Source: CAKVOD01 sp050872805 (GTDB lineage: Bacteria; Bacillota; Clostridia; Christensenellales; UBA1242). From it: a DNA stretch of 13,042 nt. The DNA is taken from the NCBI GenBank assembly GCA_050872805.1, contig JBNMHN010000029.1, positions 1-13,042 on the forward strand. The letters run 5' to 3'. Of this stretch, positions 6,309-13,042 are shown in pieces (within the stretch, counting starts at the first letter, position 1; every line of letters begins with the position of its first letter). The notes below the pieces were generated by a model. That model ran no database searches. It had not been told where the DNA came from and saw nothing but the letters and a program-made list of their open reading frames with translations. The position numbers and the translations under genes were made by a program.

Positions 6309-6898
6309 TGAATCAAATTGAAAGTTTGGAAAGACTGATAAACTTTTTTTCAAACTTGCCGGGTGTCGGAACAAAAACTGCGCAGCGCTATGCCTACTAT
6401 GTCTTGAACAAGGATTCGGAATATGTCCGCGATTTTGCAAACGCAATTGTTGAGGCAAACAAAAACATCCACTATTGCGCAAACTGCGGCAACTTCACTG
6501 ACAAGGACATTTGCGACATTTGCGCCACGCGTCCAAATAAGGTGATTTGCGTCGTCAAAGAGCCAAAAGACGTCTTGGCAATTGAGAAAGTCAAGGACTT
6601 TAAAGGTCAGTACCACGTCTTGCACGGCACACTGAGTCCACTTGACAATCGCGGCCCTGACGACATCAAAATTAAGGAACTTTTGGCGCGCGTTCAGCAA
6701 GGTGGCGTTGAGGAAATCATTATGGCAACAAACCCCGATGTCGAGGGCGAGGCAACCGCAATGTATATCTCAAAATTGCTAAAACCTTTTGGAATCAAAA
6801 TCACGCGTCTTTCACAAGGAGTTTCAATGGGGAGTGACATTGAATACGCGGACGAAGTCACTTTGGCACGCGCTTTGGAAGATAGAAAAGAAATTTAA
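6308..6898 (+). CDS. recR: Recombination mediator RecR
   Basis: This 196-residue protein of normal length acts with RecF/RecO to load RecA on single-stranded gaps during repair. The domains are in order. A helix-hairpin-helix (LPGVGTKTA, 17-25) binds DNA. A four-Cys zinc finger follows (C57, C60, C69, C72). The Toprim domain covers about 79-170 and includes GTLSPLDN (107-114) and ATNPDVEGEATA (140-151). The conserved tail is ITRLSQGVSMGSDIEYAD (165-182). Nothing is missing. It is coupled to ybaB by a one-base overlap and is followed after 15 bases by the unknown 883-codon gene. Confidence 0.97.
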   Translation: MNQIESLERLINFFSNLPGVGTKTAQRYAYYVLNKDSEYVRDFANAIVEANKNIHYCANCGNFTDKDICDICATRPNKVICVVKEPKDVLAIEKVKDFKGQYHVLHGTLSPLDNRGPDDIKIKELLARVQQGGVEEIIMATNPDVEGEATAMYISKLLKPFGIKITRLSQGVSMGSDIEYADEVTLARALEDRKEI

Positions 6899-6913
6899 TA
6901 CGAGGAGTGAGTT

Positions 6914-9565
6914 ATGTTGGGCAAAAAAAAAGAAAAAACAAATGACAATCCTTATTCTAACCTAAGGGCTGCCGACGCCCAGTATTTTTTGAAGTTGGAC
7001 GAAAAAATTGCTCTTGCGCAAAAGCAAAACAAAAAAGAGTTTTGCGAATTTTTGATAGACAAAAAACAGTTTGATATGAATTATATCAATGTAAAAAATA
7101 ACAACAAAATTGGTAAAATAGACTTGCTTCCGTCAAGTCTTTTGTCTATTTTGAATGCGCGCGACAATGAAAAAGTTTTTGAAAACTACAAAAAGGACAC
7201 AATGAAAATCGCCAAACTTTTGTTTGACGAAGATATGACAATCCAGCAAATTTGTGCTACTGCGTGCGAGTTTGTCAGACTTTCGACTGCAAATTTTGAT
7301 AGATACGAAAGTGAGGGCGTTCAAAAGCCGCAAAGCGTGCTTTGCCAACTTGTCAGCACAAACGCATATGGTATGTTGTCGTTTTATTTCGGCGTTAGCA
7401 ACGCAATTGACCAAACTGAATTTCTTGCGTGGCTCATAAATCTGGGGCTTGACATCAAGCACAGTCTAAGTTACGCCGAATGTGTCATCGACTCATACGG
7501 CAACCCGATTTGTCACATAGTTGAGTTCAACGGCAAACTAGGTATTTCGTTTATAAACTATGTCGGCGTTGCAAAAGCGTATATGAAAAAAATTGAAACG
7601 CTTACAGGACTTTGCCAATTTATTGATTTCACTGACGAAATCGAAAACGGGAAAAAGCGTGCGCTGAAAGTTTTGGCACGATATGAGCCAAATAAACTGA
7701 TGATAAAGGGGCACGATATTGAAAATTCGCTGATTAGTATGGCACAAATCGCCTATAAAAATATGAGCGACATCACTGCAACGGAACTTAATATGTTGTC
7801 GCGCTTTGATAACAAAATTTGGAAGTTTTCCACGCTTTGTGAACTTTTGCTATACGAAAACAATATTGATTATGAAGTTATCCTTGACCTCTTTGTCGAA
7901 ACGCAGTATGCCTTGAAACTAAAAGTTGGAGAAGAAGGGAAATTCAAAGTGTTCCCTAATAAAGTCATCGACGAAGAATATAATCTCAACGAGCCGAAAA
8001 TATACATTCTCAACAAAATGGCAAAAGCGAATTCAATGAGCAATGATGACGAATTGTTCAATGAGCGCATTGAAAGCGTAGGGCGCGAAAGCGGGGATAC
8101 GTTCGACGAGTTTGCACAAGCAAGAAGTTCGCAAAGTGCAAATGAACTTTCACTTAACAACCTAGAACCAATGTCCGCAGCAGACGTTTTAAGTAGTTTG
8201 AATGTTAAATTTACGCCAAAAGAAGATGAAGGGCTTTCATTTGAAAATGGTAGTTTCAAGTTTAATGATGACGAATTAAATGAAGTGTTTGATTTGTCCA
8301 GTACCACGCAAGTAGACTTTAGCAAAGCGGACGCCGAACAAAGAATGCTTGAAAGTTCTATGGGGATAGCGGCAGAACCTACTCAAGACGACACGCCACC
8401 AAAGCGCAAAGGGTTCTTTGAATTGTTAAATGAAATGTCAGAAAAATCAAAGAAAAACAAAGCAAGACGCTTGCAAGAAGAATATGAACGTCTTGAAAAA
8501 AATCACGAATTAAAAACGCCCGAAGAAATTGCCGCTCAGCAAAACGATATTACAAAAAATGACACTATACGTGCCGAAAACGTTAATATACCTGCTAAAA
8601 ATGATAGTATACCTATTCAAGAAAACAATATACCTGCTAAAAATGACAGTATAACTGCACAAAATAATTATACACCTGAAAAAACATTTAGTGTGCCAGC
8701 GCAAGATGATAATGATTATTTGAAAGGCTATAATGTGCATACTCAAAATGAAAGTATATACAATAATAATGACAATATTGTCGCACAAAACGACAAAGTC
8801 GATGATAATAACGGCATTGCACATATGCAAGAACAAGCCGACAATTTACCCGTGCAGGATGATAACATTGAAAATTATGACGCTATCAATAGTATCAATG
8901 AAAACTTTATTGAATTAGAAAAATCTAATGAAGATAGCGAAAGCGGTGAGCAAGATGACATTATGGACGAAGCAAGTGAAGAAAGTCCTGAACAAGTTAT
9001 CGAAAATAGTATTTATGGCGACATAATGCAGTTTAGTAATTATAACTATTATGACCGCGCAAAAGAGGCCGAAAAAATTGATGACGCGTATGGTGAAGAA
9101 ATTGAGGATGAAGCCGAAAGCGTTGTGCCACCAGTTGCGTCGTCAAATGAAAATATAGCAGTACAAAAACCATTTATAGAGCCGAAAGAAGAACCACAAC
9201 AAGAAGCGCAACACGAATTGCAAAATGAAACTAAAGAAGAATTGCAAGAAGTGAAAAAAGAGGTTACAGCGGAAGAGCTCAAAGAAGACCCAGTTCCAAA
9301 AGTAAAAGAAGAACCACAACAAACAGCAAAAGTCGAAAAACTTGAGCCGTCGCAAGAGAAAAAAACTGTCGAAGAAATAAAGGTTGCTGAGCCTATAAAG
9401 CCAGTTGAGCCAGTAAAACCTATAAATTCAGCAAAGCAAGTGGGAGATGTGAAGAAAGCGTCTGCACCAGTTGTTGCCCCCAAGACAGCAGCCTCGCCGC
9501 GAGCGTTCGCGCCGCCAATTCCGAAAAGGAAGCCCGCGCCGCCAATACCAAAAAGAAAAAAATGA
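6914..9565 (+). CDS. Large repeat-containing protein of unknown function (883 aa)
   Basis: I do not recognise any family. Residues 1 to ~370 look folded, mostly helical, with scattered Cys and no membrane segment or signal peptide, so it is probably cytosolic. Residues ~375-495 are acidic and low in structure. About 495-545 is a basic helical stretch rich in Lys/Arg/Glu. From 548 to about 631 come seven-residue repeats. Then comes a long Glu/Lys/Gln/Pro-rich tail in which the 18 bases encoding KEEPQQ recur exactly (9185 and 9305). It ends with a duplicated APPIPKRK (866-873, 875-882). Codons in the repeat zone are more AT-rich than in the N-terminal half. GGAG lies six bases before the ATG. 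The stop overlaps the next start (ATGA), coupling it to the transglutaminase-fold protein. A scaffold or substrate role is inference. Confidence 0.88.
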   Translation: MLGKKKEKTNDNPYSNLRAADAQYFLKLDEKIALAQKQNKKEFCEFLIDKKQFDMNYINVKNNNKIGKIDLLPSSLLSILNARDNEKVFENYKKDTMKIAKLLFDEDMTIQQICATACEFVRLSTANFDRYESEGVQKPQSVLCQLVSTNAYGMLSFYFGVSNAIDQTEFLAWLINLGLDIKHSLSYAECVIDSYGNPICHIVEFNGKLGISFINYVGVAKAYMKKIETLTGLCQFIDFTDEIENGKKRALKVLARYEPNKLMIKGHDIENSLISMAQIAYKNMSDITATELNMLSRFDNKIWKFSTLCELLLYENNIDYEVILDLFVETQYALKLKVGEEGKFKVFPNKVIDEEYNLNEPKIYILNKMAKANSMSNDDELFNERIESVGRESGDTFDEFAQARSSQSANELSLNNLEPMSAADVLSSLNVKFTPKEDEGLSFENGSFKFNDDELNEVFDLSSTTQVDFSKADAEQRMLESSMGIAAEPTQDDTPPKRKGFFELLNEMSEKSKKNKARRLQEEYERLEKNHELKTPEEIAAQQNDITKNDTIRAENVNIPAKNDSIPIQENNIPAKNDSITAQNNYTPEKTFSVPAQDDNDYLKGYNVHTQNESIYNNNDNIVAQNDKVDDNNGIAHMQEQADNLPVQDDNIENYDAINSINENFIELEKSNEDSESGEQDDIMDEASEESPEQVIENSIYGDIMQFSNYNYYDRAKEAEKIDDAYGEEIEDEAESVVPPVASSNENIAVQKPFIEPKEEPQQEAQHELQNETKEELQEVKKEVTAEELKEDPVPKVKEEPQQTAKVEKLEPSQEKKTVEEIKVAEPIKPVEPVKPINSAKQVGDVKKASAPVVAPKTAASPRAFAPPIPKRKPAPPIPKRKK
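8555..8806 (+). repeat. 21-bp coding repeats giving seven-residue units
   Basis: Seven consecutive units (8555-8701) read KNDTIRA, ENVNIPA, KNDSIPI, QENNIPA, KNDSITA, QNNYTPE and KTFSVPA. More diverged copies follow: QNESIYN at 8744, NNDNIVA at 8765 and QNDKVDD at 8786. The first residue is K, E, K, Q, K, Q, K in order, and Q opens the next stretch. The units are degenerate at DNA level, so this is an old or selected array rather than a recent slippage product. Confidence 0.85.
9509..9559 (+). repeat. 27-bp duplication encoding APPIPKRK twice at the C-terminus
   Basis: The two copies, 27 bases apart (9509 and 9536), encode APPIPKRK-P-APPIPKRK, and one final Lys ends the 883-residue protein. 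The codons differ at several third positions, so the peptide is conserved beyond the DNA. A proline-rich basic tail could bind a partner protein, nucleic acid or the membrane surface; none is shown by sequence. Confidence 0.85.
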
Positions 9566-10839
9566 GCAAAAAACACAATATTTTTAATGACGAACACATA
9601 ATTGAAATGACGGACGAAGTCACAAATGACATTTGTTTAGATGCTAAAGAGAATGATTTAGATGAGTATGAAAGGGTGGAAAAATTGCTAGATGATTCAA
9701 TTGTTCTCAACAAAAGCAAACGAAAAAGTGTCTATGGAGAAAGTTCGCACTCAGCGATACTTGCAAATATGATTAATGCCGAAGTGGCTAAAAAAATCGT
9801 ATTAATGACGTGCAAACAAAATGCGCTTGCCGCACAACTTTTGGACGCCTACAAACAAAATAAAAAGGTAAAGCAGTATTTAGAAAGTGAAGATGTATTC
9901 AACTTTGCGGGCGAATTTGAGCGCGAACTAGGCAAAATCGTCGACGACCTTTTTGTCGGCGATGAAAGTTTTAAGCAAATCATTTCGCGTTGCCTCAACT
10001 ACGCACAATTTGCAAACATTTACGCCTTTGATACTGAACTAGCCAAAATCAAAAAACTAAAAAAACGTCACACCGATTTTGAGCGCGCAGTGTATGACTC
10101 GCCGCCGCGCGACGCGATTATGGCAGTCGAACCATTGACAGGGTTAGGGCAGTCGGGGTACATCTCGCTGTTCGGCGGCAGAACTGTGTGCGCAGGTATT
10201 GCTACAACGACAGCTAGTATAATGGACTTAGCATTTCAAAAATGCCACGTGGATGCTATTGCCTACGTGGGTAATAATAATGACCACGCATTTGTCGAAA
10301 TTGAAACGCCTACTAAGCACTATGTCGTCGACCCAACAAACTATTGTGGCACTTTCAAGGAAGTGAAGCGCGACGATGCCGCACTTGCTCAAGAACTCGG
10401 CAAAAATGTCAAAACACTCAATTTGAAAAAATACGATGAGGCACAACATTTTGTCGTCCTCGAATATTTTATCAAAAAGTTCAAAATGCAAGAAAAAATG
10501 AATAAAATCATCAATTTTGACGACGCTGTTCCAATAAAACTTGTCAAAATTATGACATTTATGCAAAAAAATATGTCAAAAATGTCGCAATTGATTTATC
10601 CAAAAGCGGTTATTTTGGACGGCTATGAAATAAATGTTCAGTTTTGTTTTGAAATGTGCCTCACTTGCGCAAATGTTGCGTACAAAACAGGTTTCGCAAA
10701 CGACGAGTTTGTGATTAAGGACTTAGGAAATAAATACATAATCGACACATATCGCGCTTTTGACGCACAAAATCAAGTAAGCGACGCAAAAAAGTTTTTG
10801 TTTGTAAAACCTAAAACGGAGAAAAATTGTGATTTATAG
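9562..10839 (+). CDS. Transglutaminase-fold cysteine enzyme, unknown substrate
   Basis: Within this 425-residue protein, residues about 205-262 carry the Cys-His-Asp core of the transglutaminase-like superfamily. C210 lies in GGRTVCAGIA, H242 in DHAFVEIE and D257 in YVVDPTN, with the usual spacing and the family's VDPTN ending. Superfamily members are peptidases, protein-crosslinking enzymes or peptide-N-glycanases, so the reaction cannot be named. The N-terminal ~200 residues are charged and helical; the C-terminal ~160 residues are Lys-rich and unrecognised. There is no signal peptide, which suggests a cytosolic enzyme. It has no good Shine-Dalgarno; its ATG overlaps the stop of the 883-codon gene (ATGA), so translation is probably coupled and the partners made together. 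Its own stop overlaps rluA by 11 bases. Confidence 0.85.
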   Translation: MSKKHNIFNDEHIIEMTDEVTNDICLDAKENDLDEYERVEKLLDDSIVLNKSKRKSVYGESSHSAILANMINAEVAKKIVLMTCKQNALAAQLLDAYKQNKKVKQYLESEDVFNFAGEFERELGKIVDDLFVGDESFKQIISRCLNYAQFANIYAFDTELAKIKKLKKRHTDFERAVYDSPPRDAIMAVEPLTGLGQSGYISLFGGRTVCAGIATTTASIMDLAFQKCHVDAIAYVGNNNDHAFVEIETPTKHYVVDPTNYCGTFKEVKRDDAALAQELGKNVKTLNLKKYDEAQHFVVLEYFIKKFKMQEKMNKIINFDDAVPIKLVKIMTFMQKNMSKMSQLIYPKAVILDGYEINVQFCFEMCLTCANVAYKTGFANDEFVIKDLGNKYIIDTYRAFDAQNQVSDAKKFLFVKPKTEKNCDL

Positions 10840-11671
10840 AAAAATTGAAAACAACAAAGAACAGTCACTCAAGCAGTGCCTGCAATATTATTGTGGCGAC
10901 ATCGCAAAAATGCAAATCAGTCGCGCAATACAAGGGAAAGACGTCAAAGTTAATGGCAAACGTGTCAAAACAAATGTCACAGTCTATGAAAATGATATTG
11001 TCGAAGCGTATTTCAACGAAACAAAGCAAAATATTTATGATGTCATCTATCAAGACGATAATATTTTGGTAGTCAACAAGAAAAAGGGAATTGAAACCGT
11101 CAGTTTTGACGAAACAAAGCAAACATTGCAAACTGTTGTCCAAAAAGATTTTCCAACCGCAAAAGCAGTGCATAGGCTCGACACAAATACGCTCGGACTC
11201 GTCGCGTTTGCACTCAATCGCAACGCGGAAAATGAATTGCTCGACGCATTCAAAAATGGAAACGTCGTCAAAAAGTATTTCGCAGTCGTCAGTAGCCACG
11301 ACGTAAAAAATGAAGAAACTTTTACTGACTATTTCACTAAAACCGACAACGCAACTGTCAAATTTGGCGCTAACGACACCGACGGAATCGAAGCGAGTTT
11401 GTCGTATAAACTAATAAAGCGCGTAGGCGACCTCGCACAAATTGAAGTCGACTTGCACACAGGCAAAACGCACCAAATACGCGCGCAACTTGCATATCAC
11501 AAAATATTTATCTTAGGCGACGGCAAATACGGCGACAAAAATTTGAACCGCAAATATAAAAAGGACGTCCAATCACTCGCGTCCGTCTACCTGCGTTTTG
11601 AAAACCTCGCCACGCTAAAATATCTCCAGTCACTGCCGTTCGACATCTGCAAACTCGAAACCCTTTCATAA
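10829..11671 (+). CDS. RluA-family RNA pseudouridine synthase
   Basis: This 280-residue enzyme converts specific uridines in structured RNA to pseudouridine. An S4 RNA-binding domain (about 12-60) precedes the catalytic domain. The catalytic Asp is D118 in HRLDTNTLGL (115-124), where the usual TSGL Ser is Leu. The downstream motifs TGKTHQIRAQLA (211-222) and GDGKYGD (230-236) are intact. Whether it modifies 23S rRNA (RluC/RluD-like) or another RNA cannot be told. I start at the GTG at 10829, seven bases after GGAG (10818-10821). This overlaps the upstream gene by 11 bases. It is the last gene of the operon and is followed by a terminator. Confidence 0.93.
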   Translation: MIYRKIENNKEQSLKQCLQYYCGDIAKMQISRAIQGKDVKVNGKRVKTNVTVYENDIVEAYFNETKQNIYDVIYQDDNILVVNKKKGIETVSFDETKQTLQTVVQKDFPTAKAVHRLDTNTLGLVAFALNRNAENELLDAFKNGNVVKKYFAVVSSHDVKNEETFTDYFTKTDNATVKFGANDTDGIEASLSYKLIKRVGDLAQIEVDLHTGKTHQIRAQLAYHKIFILGDGKYGDKNLNRKYKKDVQSLASVYLRFENLATLKYLQSLPFDICKLETLS

Positions 11672-11680
11672 AGTATAAAA

Positions 11681-11718
11681 ATCTCCAACACGTCAATAAT
11701 ACGTACGGAGATTTTTTT
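11681..11718 (+). terminator. Operon terminator that also sequesters the next gene's ribosome site
   Basis: ATCTCC (11681-11686) pairs with GGAGAT (11707-11712), and ACGT (11690-11693) with ACGT (11701-11704). A run of seven T (11712-11718) follows. It lies nine bases past the rluA stop. The same GGAGA is the only Shine-Dalgarno candidate for the ATG at 11721. Read-through transcripts would therefore have that site base-paired. Confidence 0.8.
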
Positions 11719-11720
11719 AT

Positions 11721-12455
11721 ATGATAATAACATACATCTTGCTAGCAATGTGCATCATTTCAATGATATTGTTAGAACTCTCGCCACGTCTATATTTTGA
11801 AAAAAGTAGCGAAGTCAAAAACCTTGCCCAACCCGTCAGCGAACTCGAACGCGCCTACAAAACGAGAGGCACGCTCCAGTACGCCATTATGCGCATAACC
11901 ACCGCCACACTCATCGCCACGCTCGGCATCGTCTCAGCCATACAAACAAAAATGGGAGTAATTGCGTTCTCAATAACCGCATTTGTCCTGTTTATGACCG
12001 CCGACGACCTCATCGCCGTGTCGCACCTCAAAGGAATGAATAAGTTACTACTAAAAAAACTCGGGTTCATCGCCAAAGTTTTCTCGCAAATATTCTTTAT
12101 TCTCTCACTAAGCACAATCATAGATAACGGGGAAGTGACACTCGCCACCGCAATACTCGGGTTTATTGTCGGCGCAATCGTCAATAAACTAATCAATAAA
12201 CGACCTTTTGAAATGCGCGCCTATGTCACGTTCGCAAACTCGCTCACATTCTCAAATCTCGGGCTCGCCATAATCGCGCTATTGTATAGCACCAGCGCAT
12301 TTACATTGCTCGCGCTCATCGGCTTTTCCGTTGTCTTGTGTGGCGTAACCCTGTATATAGTAAACTGCAAAGCCGAATGGTGCTACTACGCCACCAGCAT
12401 CGCGCACTCTTTCGGCTATATCCTCATAGCGCTCGCCTACGCCTACACCTTTTAA
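11721..12455 (+). CDS. Eight-helix membrane protein, possibly YhhN/TMEM86-like
   Basis: This 244-residue, very hydrophobic protein has segments at about 1-19, 57-73, 78-100, 116-134, 140-157, 166-188, 193-214 and 222-242. The pattern of helices recalls the YhhN/TMEM86 family (lysoplasmalogenases, which cleave vinyl-ether lysophospholipids): FMTADDLIA at 91-99 against the family's LGD helix, GFIAKVFSQIFFI at 115-127, and WCYYATSIAHSFGYILIAL near the end. The second Asp expected in the penultimate helix (SD) appears to be Cys-Gly (207-208), so activity is uncertain and the family call is tentative. The start relies on GGAG at 11707-11710, inside the preceding terminator stem. I see no separate promoter before it. 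Codons are richer in CTC/ATC/GCC than in the operon. Confidence 0.75.
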   Translation: MIITYILLAMCIISMILLELSPRLYFEKSSEVKNLAQPVSELERAYKTRGTLQYAIMRITTATLIATLGIVSAIQTKMGVIAFSITAFVLFMTADDLIAVSHLKGMNKLLLKKLGFIAKVFSQIFFILSLSTIIDNGEVTLATAILGFIVGAIVNKLINKRPFEMRAYVTFANSLTFSNLGLAIIALLYSTSAFTLLALIGFSVVLCGVTLYIVNCKAEWCYYATSIAHSFGYILIALAYAYTF

Positions 12456-12500
12456 ATCGACCATAATTAAATAAAATCATTATAAAGTGGTAAGTTCCTT

Positions 12501-12530
12501 AAAAAAAAGTGGTAAGCCACTTTCTTTATT
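12501..12530. terminator. Hairpin with flanking A/T tracts
   Basis: AAAGTGG (12506-12512) pairs with CCACTTT (12517-12523). A run of eight A lies to the left and TTTCTTTATT overlaps and continues to the right. It is the likely end of the eight-helix membrane gene on the plus strand and would work even better on the minus strand. It doubles as the left tip of the inverted-repeat element at 12506-12768. Confidence 0.55.
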
Positions 12531-12768
12531 GTCATTTCGACCGACGTGGAGAAATCTCCCGGAAGGGAGCGCGGTTCATTATGGGTGAAAATGTAAAATG
12601 ACCGCGTCAGCTTTTAAATAATGACATTCTTTGTTTTGCTAGTGCTGTCATTTAACTAAGTAATCTATAATATAGCGGGTTGCCCTTCTGGGAGATTTCT
12701 CCGCTACAAGGGTTTTGCAAACCCTTTTCGGTCGAAATGACAACGGGGTAGGTGGCTTACTACGCTTT
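12506..12768. mobile_element. MITE-like inverted-repeat element without transposase
   Basis: The two arms are inverted copies. TTGTCATTTCGACCGA (12529-12544) matches 12728-12743 exactly in reverse complement, GGAGAAATCTCCC (12548-12560) matches 12690-12702 exactly, and the GAAGGG next to it is also shared. The outer tips (GTGGTAAGCCAC and GTGGCTTAC near 12752) match imperfectly. The right arm carries an extra internal palindrome (12708-12726). The ~120-base centre encodes nothing and includes another inverted pair, ATGACA (12621) and TGTCAT (12646). This resembles the GTCATTTCGA...GAGAAATCTC intergenic repeats common in many bacteria. I see no clear target-site duplication. Confidence 0.6.
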
Positions 12769-12791
12769 AAATGCACATAGTCCATAGAGCG

Positions 12792-12826
12792 CACTCGCCA
12801 AACCCGCACCAGTGGCGTCTGCCACC
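12792..12826. repeat. 35-bp repeat, copy of 79-113
   Basis: Thirty-one of 35 bases agree with 79-113, in the same orientation, including the GTGGC/GCCAC hairpin. The copy directly precedes the ~96-base repeat units. A short reverse-strand reading frame through this region exists only because of the repeats and lacks a ribosome site. Confidence 0.65.
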
Positions 12827-13042
12827 AGCGGCGGGGCTATGCCACACCGAAAACTGCAGCATATAAAAAGAACGGTAGTGTGCCGCCCTCAAAAGTAAAT
12901 GATGTGTAGGGAAAGTACCCACAGCAGCAGGCCTATGCCACATCGAGAACAATAAAATATGAAACAGAAACAAACTGTGTCGTCCGCTATCGTTACTTAG
13001 GCGTAGGAACAGTACCTGTAGTAGCAGGCCTATGCCTGCCGT
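12826..13042. repeat. Degenerate ~96-bp direct repeats, continuing past the window edge
   Basis: A 29-base core (CAGCAGCAGGCCTATGCCAC plus about nine more) starts at 12826 and again at 12922, exactly 96 bases later. A partial third copy starts near 13018. The bases between the cores also align (for example GTAGGGAAAGTACCC at 12907 with GTAGGAACAGTACCT at 13004), so the unit is the full ~96 bases. The region is richer in G+C than the surrounding gaps. No gene is supported here. Together with 12456-12825 it makes about 590 bases made almost entirely of repeats. Confidence 0.65.

Noticed and set aside
8510..8836. Hydrophobic-looking 108-codon minus-strand frame
   Set aside because: It is the antisense of the Asn/Ile-rich repeat codons of the 883-residue protein; no ribosome site or family resemblance.
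9049..9597. 182-codon minus-strand frame rich in Ser, Phe and Gly
   Set aside because: It is antisense to the Glu/Lys/Pro-rich tail of the 883-residue protein; the composition is just the complement of GAA/AAA codons.
12767..12973. 68-codon minus-strand frame at the right end
   Set aside because: It is made of the ~96-base repeats (the WHRPAA and WHSPAA peptides simply mirror repeat copies), has no ribosome site, and a similar fragment appears at the left-end repeat.
12826..13042. CRISPR-like array
   Set aside because: The units are ~96 bases, degenerate throughout, without short identical repeats and unrelated spacers; no cas genes nearby.

Overview
The window looks like chromosomal DNA from a low-GC Firmicute, most likely a clostridial-type gut bacterium. 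The signs are strong AGGAG ribosome sites, the classic mrnC-rlmB-sigH and dnaX-ybaB-recR blocks, a sporulation-type sigma factor (SigH) and a SpoIIQ-like LytM protein. No rRNA, tRNA, transposase, phage gene or CRISPR array is visible.

Left part (1-2600): a repeat element and an intrinsic terminator lie beyond the 3' end of a minus-strand, membrane-anchored M23/LytM protein. A divergent plus-strand gene for an unrecognised four-helix membrane protein follows, with its own terminator. A minus-strand ZIP (GufA-type) metal transporter comes next. The ZIP promoter sits back to back with the promoter of the next block.

Middle (2596-11718): nine genes run in one direction with tiny gaps or overlaps and appear to form one operon. 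In order they are Mini-ribonuclease III, an RlmB-type 2'-O-methyltransferase, SigH, DnaX (clamp loader), YbaB/EbfC, RecR, an 883-residue unrecognised protein, a transglutaminase-fold protein and an RluA-family pseudouridine synthase. A hairpin terminator closes the run. It therefore mixes rRNA maturation (mrnC, rlmB, rluA), replication and recombination (dnaX, ybaB, recR), a transition-state sigma factor, and a two-gene module of unknown function. dnaX is split at a run of nine A. The zero frame ends soon afterwards, giving a gamma-like 367-residue protein, while the -1 frame continues into a tau-like C-terminal domain. This points to programmed frameshifting or transcriptional slippage.

The unknown module is the most novel item. 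The 883-residue protein has a folded N-terminal half, a disordered half with seven-residue repeats that often begin alternately with Lys and Gln, and a duplicated APPIPKRK tail. It is translationally coupled (ATGA overlap) to a protein with a Cys-His-Asp transglutaminase-like core. The two may be enzyme and substrate.

Right part (11719-13042): an eight-helix membrane protein resembling the YhhN/TMEM86 family starts inside the terminator hairpin, which also holds its Shine-Dalgarno. About 590 bases without a credible gene follow. They hold a MITE-like inverted-repeat element and degenerate ~96-base direct repeats whose relatives also occur at the extreme left end of the window.
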